From positions 1 through 11,223 of the forward strand of contig CAMLNE010000114.1 in NCBI GenBank assembly GCA_946481265.1: DNA of 11,223 nucleotides, in the 5' to 3' direction. Position 1 is the first letter of the stretch, and every line of letters begins with the position of its first letter. This stretch comes from an uncultured Panacagrimonas sp. (lineage in GTDB: Bacteria > Pseudomonadota > Gammaproteobacteria > Nevskiales > Nevskiaceae). Positions 7,231 through 11,223 of this stretch are shown in pieces. The notes beneath the pieces are model-generated. The model was not told where the DNA came from. It ran no database searches and worked only from the letters and a program-made list of their open reading frames with translations. Position numbers and translations under genes: made by a program.

Positions 7231-7264
7231 TATTCACAGGATGATGGCGCGATATCACAAGAAC
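7231..7264 (+). promoter_or_regulatory. Candidate AraC-type operator 1 (regulator-proximal)
   Basis: Two same-direction half-sites, TTCACAGGA (7233-7241) and ATCACAAGA (7254-7262), have their TCACA cores at 7234 and 7255, exactly 21 bases or two helical turns apart. The element starts 29 bases upstream of the regulator's ATG. Read leftward, the second half-site supplies TTGTGA, which could overlap a -35 box, so binding here may repress the regulator's own gene. The same element recurs at 7514-7547. Confidence 0.6.
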
Positions 7265-7513
7265 GGCCAGGACCGGCCGGAGAATATTCGCCTGCGCGTC
7301 TGCCGCAACACGCCGGCGGTGAAAGCCGCCCTGGCGTGCTCCGGAAACCCATCATCAGGACGCAGTCGGCCCGGTGGCGGTCACGCGACGCTCTTGTGTC
7401 TCGACTCGTCGGCCGGAGCGATGCGGCGATCGAGGAGAGCAGGGCGCCCGAGTTCGACGCAGGTGCGTGCCGCGGTGCTGGAGCCGCCGACCGATACGTT
7501 GCCTGCTGGCGCA

Positions 7514-7547
7514 TGTTCACAAGTAGGTGACGCGCAATCACAAGTCT
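7514..7547 (+). promoter_or_regulatory. Candidate AraC-type operator 2 (alkB-proximal)
   Basis: Half-sites TTCACAAGT (7516-7524) and ATCACAAGT (7537-7545) have cores at 7517 and 7538, again 21 bases apart and in the same orientation. Aligned with operator 1 without gaps, 23 of 34 positions agree, including parts of the linker (GxTGxCGCG). It ends 51 bases before the alkB start, next to where the -35 box should be, as expected for activation by an AraC-family protein. The 7265-7513 stretch between the operators shows no further copies and no gene. Confidence 0.65.
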
Positions 7548-7590
7548 CACGCTCTCCTCGAAGGCAGGATGCAATCGACAACACAAAGGA
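7547..7590 (+). promoter_or_regulatory. Possible alkB promoter and ribosome binding site
   Basis: TGCAAT at 7570-7575 matches four of six -10 positions. Seventeen bases upstream lies TCACGC (7547-7552), a poor -35 directly abutting operator 2, which would fit an activator-dependent promoter. AAAGGA at 7585-7590 is a good ribosome site 8 bases before the ATG at 7599. The ribosome site is convincing; the -10/-35 assignment is tentative. Confidence 0.35.
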
Positions 7591-7598
7591 AAGCCCGA

Positions 7599-9002
7599 AT
7601 GGATGCAACGACGAATGGCCTGGCCGCTGCCGAGGGCACGCCCTGGTCCGACGGCAAGCGCTACTGGTGGCTGCTGAGCCCGGCGCTGCCGCTGATCGCG
7701 CTGTTTGCGGTGTTCGGCGCCATCGCCGGCGGACCCACCTTGCTGCTGTGGGTGCTGCCGCTGGTGTTCTACGGCATCGTGCCGTTCCTGGACTGGTTCA
7801 TCGGCGAGGATCGCGTGAACGCGCCGGAATCCGCGGTGGCGGGGCTGGACCAGGATGCCTGGTATCGCCGCATCGTCTATCTCTACATTCCCACGCAGTA
7901 CGTGCTGACCGCGGCCGGTGCCTGGTACGCGGTACAGGGTGGGCTGGTGTGGTGGGAACTGATCGGCCTGATCCTGAGCGTCGGCATGATCAACGGCGTG
8001 GGCATCAATACCGCGCATGAGCTGGGGCACAAGACCAACTCGCTCGAGCGTTGGCTCGCCAAGATCACGCTCGCGCCGGTGGCCTACGGGCACTTCTTCG
8101 TCGAGCACAACAAGGGTCATCACAAGAACGTGGCGACGCCGGACGACCCGGCCAGCTCCAAGATGGGTGAAACCTTCTGGGCATTCCTGCCGCGCTCGGT
8201 CGTCGGCAGCGCGAAGTCGGCATGGCACATCGAGGCGGATCGACTCGAGCGACTGGGCAAGTCGGCGTGGTCGGTCGGGAACGAGAACCTGCAGGCCTGG
8301 GCCATGACCGTGGCGCTGTTCGGCGGGCTCAGCGCCTGGCTCGGACCCTGGGCGCTGGCCTTCCTCGTCGCCCAGGCGGTCTACGGATTCTGCCTGCTGG
8401 AGGTGGTCAACTATCTCGAGCACTACGGCCTGGTGCGCCAGAAACTTGCGGACGGGCGCTACGAGCGCTGCCAGCCCAGGCACTCCTGGAACTCGAACCA
8501 CGTGGTCACCAACCTGCTGCTGTACCAGTTGCAGCGGCACTCCGATCACCACGCCAACCCGACGCGGCGCTACCAGGCGCTGCGCCACTTCGACGACAGC
8601 CCTCAGCTTCCCTCGGGCTATGCGGGCATGATCCTGATCGCCTATTTCCCGTTCCTATGGTTCCGGCAGATGGACCCGCTGGTGGCGCAGCACCACGGCG
8701 GCGACCTGACCAAGGCCAACCTGCATCCTGCGGCACGCGCGCGCCTGCTGGCCCGATATGCACCGCAGATGAAGCCGGTGGTGGTGCACAGCGCCGATGC
8801 CGACAACACGGCACAGCCGCAACCTGTCCTCACAGCGGCCCAGCACCAGTGCCCGAACTGCGCCTTTGTCTACGACGAGAACCTCGGCGCGCCGTACGAG
8901 GGCTATCCGGCCGGAACGCGCTGGTTCGATTTGCCGCGGGACTGGACGTGCCCCGATTGCGCCGTTCGCGAGAAGCCCGATTTCGTGGCGCTGGCAACCT
9001 GA
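7599..9002 (+). CDS. alkB: Alkane 1-monooxygenase (AlkB) with fused C-terminal rubredoxin
   Basis: A 467-residue integral-membrane non-haem di-iron hydroxylase that converts n-alkanes to 1-alkanols, carrying its own electron donor. The AlkB part (about 1-390) has hydrophobic segments around 22-66, 93-133, 233-270 and 341-355. It shows all the histidine signatures: HELGHK (140-145), EHNKGHH (169-175), NYLEHYG (271-277) and LQRHSDHH (311-318). A linker of about 25 residues leads to a rubredoxin (about 416-465) with CPNC at 418-421 and CPDC at 451-454, the standard 33-residue cysteine spacing. The open frame extends upstream to 7527, but MDATTNG at 7599 has the good ribosome site. Electrons still need a separate NAD(P)H-rubredoxin reductase, not present here. 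Phe57 aligns, from my memory of the Pseudomonas putida GPo1 enzyme, with Trp55, a bulky residue limiting chain length. A bulky side chain here suggests medium-chain substrates, as an inference. The AraC-type neighbour probably controls it. Confidence 0.95.
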   Translation: MDATTNGLAAAEGTPWSDGKRYWWLLSPALPLIALFAVFGAIAGGPTLLLWVLPLVFYGIVPFLDWFIGEDRVNAPESAVAGLDQDAWYRRIVYLYIPTQYVLTAAGAWYAVQGGLVWWELIGLILSVGMINGVGINTAHELGHKTNSLERWLAKITLAPVAYGHFFVEHNKGHHKNVATPDDPASSKMGETFWAFLPRSVVGSAKSAWHIEADRLERLGKSAWSVGNENLQAWAMTVALFGGLSAWLGPWALAFLVAQAVYGFCLLEVVNYLEHYGLVRQKLADGRYERCQPRHSWNSNHVVTNLLLYQLQRHSDHHANPTRRYQALRHFDDSPQLPSGYAGMILIAYFPFLWFRQMDPLVAQHHGGDLTKANLHPAARARLLARYAPQMKPVVVHSADADNTAQPQPVLTAAQHQCPNCAFVYDENLGAPYEGYPAGTRWFDLPRDWTCPDCAVREKPDFVALAT

Positions 9003-9073
9003 TCGGAGAGGCACGCACGCCGACGCAGGAGGGGTACGGTTCGCCGGTGGCTCGCGCCGAATCCACGCATCGC

Positions 9074-9136
9074 GCGTCCAGCGTCGAGCGTCGAGCGTCG
9101 AGCGTCGAGCGTCGAGCGTCGAGCGTCGAGCGTCGT
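9074..9136 (+). repeat. GCGTCGA heptamer tandem array
   Basis: Seven perfect consecutive copies of GCGTCGA run from 9081 to 9129. They are flanked by one-mismatch copies GCGTCCA (9074-9080) and GCGTCGT (9130-9136), giving nine units in 63 bases. Because 7 is not a multiple of 3, the array gives a 7-residue repeat in any frame, so long peptides of the ASSVERR type across it are artefacts. It is a likely slippage-prone, strain-variable microsatellite about 70 bases after the alkB stop. Confidence 0.95.
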
Positions 9137-9305
9137 CGATCATGCCGCCACTGTTTGGCAGACGGGCTCCATGGGGTTCCGGTCGATGGCGACGAGCAAG
9201 GACGCGGCGACAGTGCCGCAGTGGCAGCCAAGGCGCGCGGGACCCGTTCTTCGTGTCCGGTAACCAACGGGTCGATATTCCAACTCGCCAAGCCTTGCCT
9301 TATCT

Positions 9306-9331
9306 GTGAAGGTCGCATCCGTGAAGGTCGC
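9306..9331 (+). repeat. Short 15-base-period direct repeat
   Basis: GTGAAGGTCGC occurs at 9306-9316 and again at 9321-9331, with period 15. It lies in non-coding DNA; no function is evident. Confidence 0.7.
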
Positions 9332-9455
9332 GGACCGGGAGCCGATGAGAATCGGCAGCCGGTCCAACCGAGGAGATCTGGTGCGAGCGGCCCAACAACA
9401 GGGACGGATGGGTGATTCCCAAATAGCCGCCACATGGCGCTTGGATGCTCGGGTC

Positions 9456-9493
9456 GGGGTAAACGTACCCGCCGTGTAAAAACTGCACTTTCA
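9456..9493 (+). repeat. Candidate left terminal inverted repeat of the Tn3-family element
   Basis: A 38-base block starts GGGGTAAACGTACCCGCC and continues into the A-rich stretch GTGTAAAAACTGCAC. Tn3-family ends are about 38 bases long, begin with GGGG and contain an A/T-rich inner part, so this block, 184 bases before the transposase start, is the best candidate for the left end. The partner copy would be outside the window, so this cannot be confirmed here. If right, the 5 bases before it (GGGTC, 9451-9455) would be the target duplication. Confidence 0.4.
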
Positions 9494-9639
9494 GATTCCG
9501 CGCCGCGCCTGCCGCCTCGAATTCCCCCGCCGGTGGGCCGGTAACTGGCATACCGCTCCGACTGATATCGGCCGCGCTTTTCCCGGTCTGAGCGACCGGT
9601 GGTACCGTTCGGATCAAGCGAATTTGGTCTGGGGGCGTC

Positions 9640-11223
9640 ATGGGCACGATGCAGATCTGGCAAGGGACCTTCCTGGGGCGAAGGACGCTCCCTGCTGAGC
9701 TCAGCGAGTATCAGATCCAGGCCTTCTTCTCCTTCAGCGCCAGCGACCTGGAAGCGCTGGAACAGTCGTTCCGTCCATTCACGCGCATCCCCGCCGCGAT
9801 CCAGCTCGGCTTCCTAAGCCTGTCGGGGACCAAGCTGGACTCGATCAACGTATTGCCTCGAGACCTGCTCAAGCACGTCAGCGCGCAATTGGGCCTGCCC
9901 GCCCCCACCATCGCTTCCCTGAAGCGGTTGTACAAGAGCGAACGAACCAAGATGAAGCAGCTGGCCTGGGCGATGGATCGCCTGGGATGGCAGAAGCCGA
10001 CGTTCGATGCGGATCGACAGCTGGCGGACTACCTGGACCAGGTGGCGGCGGCGGCGATTTCCAAGGAGGAATTGCTCGACAAGGCCCGCCGCTGGAGCTA
10101 CGACCATAAATACCTGCTCCGTGCCGAGTCGGCGTACGAACGCGTTTGCGGCAGCAAATTCGCGGCCTCCGAGCAGGCTCTCATCAAGGAAATCGATCGC
10201 GTCGTTCCGCGGGCAAAACGCGAGGAATGGTTGCAGGCGCTGATGGCCCAGCATAGCGAGGGCCGCGCCACCGTCATGGAGTGGCTCAAGAAGCCGCCGA
10301 GTGGTAAGGGCCCGCGGGCGCGCGAGAACGTGAGCAAGAAGGTCGCCTTCCTCAAGAAGCTCGGCGTGAGCCGCACCATCATCCAGAGCATCCCGGTCGA
10401 ACGCGTGAAGCATTACGCGCAGGAGTTCGCCAATCGCAGGCCGTCCCGCATCGAGCGGCTGACGGACCCACTGCGGACGCTCGAACTCGTGTCCTTCTTG
10501 TGGCACACGCTGATGCGACAGTCGGACCTCGTCATCCAGATGTCGCGGAAAGCGTTTGCGACGCTGAAGACATCGCTGCGCACGCAGGTCGCGGAGAAGA
10601 ACGCCGCTTCGGCGTTGGACTTGATGCGCGGCATGGAAGACATCCGGGCCGTGATCGAAAGCGAAGAGCTCGATCTCGAGGCGACCCGCAAGACGACGCT
10701 GGAGATCCTCGCCCGCTTCGTTGGCGTGGTGAAGCCGAACAAGTCCGAAGCGACGCGCGAACTGCTCATCAAGGAGTACGGCACCGTCGAAGGCTTGGTC
10801 CGGCCCTTGCTCGATCTGGACCTTGAGTCGTCGAAGGACGGTGTTGCCAAACAATCCGTCGAGATGCTCCGGGAACTCTTCGAAGGCAAGAAGAAGCGGC
10901 TCCCCGGCGAGGCTCCGTGCAGGGACCCGTGGGACGAGCTGGTCAACAAGAACACGGACGCCGAAGGCGCCTTCCGTGCGTTCGCGGCCTCGACCCTGGA
11001 CGAAGCCCATCGCGCGTTGCGAGCCGGCGAGCTGTACGTGTCCCATAGCGAAGATCACCGTGGCTTCGACGAACTTCTGATCGCGGCCGATGCCTGGAAG
11101 GTGCAGCGCGGGCGCTACTACTCAGAACTCAACCATCCCGAACGCGCCGAGGATTTCCTGGCGCCGTTCCTGGCGCAGTTACCGATCAAGCTCAAGGAGC
11201 TGGCGGATGCGTGCGCAGCCGGC
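9640..11223 (+). CDS. tnpA: Tn3-family transposase TnpA, N-terminal 528 codons (partial)
   Basis: An uninterrupted frame from the ATG at 9640 to the window end. The N-terminus (LPAELSEYQIQAFFSFSASD at 17-36, IQLGFLSLSG at 54-63, DLLKHVSAQLGLP at 75-87) matches the DUF4158 domain that starts Tn3-family transposases and binds the terminal inverted repeats. A long helical region follows. TLDEAHRALRAGELYVSHSEDHR (452-474) corresponds to the conserved 'ALRxGxxxV' segment just before the catalytic domain. The catalytic Asp-Asp-Glu residues lie further on and are not in the window, so activity cannot be judged. The resemblance is to the IS1071/Tn4651-like branch rather than Tn3 itself. The frame is open from 9592, and a second ATG at 9649 is possible; the GGGGG run just before 9640 is a so-so ribosome site. 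Codon choice uses more AT-ending codons than the alkB and ligase genes, consistent with acquisition. Confidence 0.88.
   Translation, partial: MGTMQIWQGTFLGRRTLPAELSEYQIQAFFSFSASDLEALEQSFRPFTRIPAAIQLGFLSLSGTKLDSINVLPRDLLKHVSAQLGLPAPTIASLKRLYKSERTKMKQLAWAMDRLGWQKPTFDADRQLADYLDQVAAAAISKEELLDKARRWSYDHKYLLRAESAYERVCGSKFAASEQALIKEIDRVVPRAKREEWLQALMAQHSEGRATVMEWLKKPPSGKGPRARENVSKKVAFLKKLGVSRTIIQSIPVERVKHYAQEFANRRPSRIERLTDPLRTLELVSFLWHTLMRQSDLVIQMSRKAFATLKTSLRTQVAEKNAASALDLMRGMEDIRAVIESEELDLEATRKTTLEILARFVGVVKPNKSEATRELLIKEYGTVEGLVRPLLDLDLESSKDGVAKQSVEMLRELFEGKKKRLPGEAPCRDPWDELVNKNTDAEGAFRAFAASTLDEAHRALRAGELYVSHSEDHRGFDELLIAADAWKVQRGRYYSELNHPERAEDFLAPFLAQLPIKLKELADACAAG

Larger units (their letters stand above)
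9003..9639. other. Long gene-free stretch between alkB and the transposase
   Basis: About 640 bases in which I recognise no gene. It contains the GCGTCGA heptamer array (9074-9136), a 15-base-period repeat (9306-9331) and a candidate transposon end (from 9456). Minus-strand open frames of about 100 residues cross it (for example 9300-9647 and 9140-9433), but their third-position composition is not that of the neighbouring genes, and they span the candidate transposon boundary. I treat them as chance frames or decayed remnants. No alkB terminator with a T-run is visible. Confidence 0.5.
9456..11223 (+). mobile_element. Tn3-family transposon, left part (continues beyond the window)
   Basis: The element is defined by the Tn3-type transposase and, less certainly, by the GGGG-starting block at 9456. 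No resolvase, res site or cargo gene is seen between the candidate end and the transposase, so any such genes must lie to the right, or the element is a bare insertion sequence like IS1071. The true left boundary could lie anywhere from about 9137 to 9639. Confidence 0.55.

Noticed and set aside
2620..7280. The shared decamer GACCGGCCGG at 2620, 2678 and 7271 as a regulatory site
   Set aside because: It is a self-complementary GC-rich word in GC-rich DNA. One copy lies inside the ligase coding region, and the flanks do not match.
7206..8588. A 460-codon minus-strand frame opposite alkB
   Set aside because: It is antisense to an enzyme with complete AlkB and rubredoxin motifs, and would also run through the regulator-alkB control region.
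9074..9136. CRISPR array
   Set aside because: The units are 7 bases long and directly adjacent with no spacers, so this is a microsatellite.
8655..9415. Frames giving ASSVERR-type repeats across the heptamer array
   Set aside because: The periodic peptide is forced by the 7-base tandem repeat and is not evidence for a repeat protein.
9300..9647. A 115-codon minus-strand frame with some ordinary-looking peptide (GGYVYPDPSIQAPCGGYLG)
   Set aside because: It spans the candidate transposon end, has atypical third positions for this genome, no clear ribosome site and no family I can name. It is kept only as a possible remnant.
9814..11058. A 414-codon minus-strand frame opposite the transposase
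   Set aside because: The plus-strand frame matches Tn3-family TnpA over its whole length; the antisense frame resembles nothing.

Overview
The window is high-GC bacterial DNA that looks like a gammaproteobacterium, probably near the Xanthomonadales/Nevskiales. This lineage is an inference. It rests on the DksA-type regulator with a long Ala/Lys/Pro tail and the CxxTGEPIG variant of its zinc finger, and on an AlkB-rubredoxin hydroxylase divergent from an AraC-type regulator. High GC makes the antisense frames stay open for long stretches, so several long reading frames are shadows and were left out.

Left part (1-2596): the start of a CheB-type methylesterase gene runs off the left edge on the minus strand. 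After about 350 bases without a gene comes a minus-strand protein with two cyclic-nucleotide-binding-like domains and a C-terminal rhodanese domain. Divergent from it is a DksA-family RNA polymerase regulator with a roughly 150-residue basic low-complexity N-terminus.

Middle part (2652-5931): a plus-strand adenylate-forming ligase of the PaaK/CapK type converges on a minus-strand pair. The pair is a PAPS-dependent sulfotransferase whose stop codon overlaps (GTGA) the start of a SAM-dependent methyltransferase. Together they look like a small tailoring module for an unknown metabolite.

Right-middle part (6121-9002): an AraC-family regulator with a clear intrinsic terminator is divergent from a 467-residue alkane 1-monooxygenase fused to its own rubredoxin. 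The 397-base gap between them holds two copies of a 34-base element. Each copy has two WTCACARG half-sites exactly 21 bases apart. One lies in front of the regulator and the other in front of alkB, a convincing candidate operator pair for an alkane-responsive switch.

Right end (9003-11223): after alkB comes a run of the heptamer GCGTCGA, about 320 bases with no recognisable gene, a candidate terminal inverted repeat starting GGGG, and the first 528 codons of a Tn3-family transposase that leaves the window before its catalytic residues. The mobile element therefore borders the alkane-oxidation locus.

Nothing here is unambiguously a new system. The best leads are the duplicated operator, the sulfotransferase/methyltransferase/ligase module and the tailed DksA variant.
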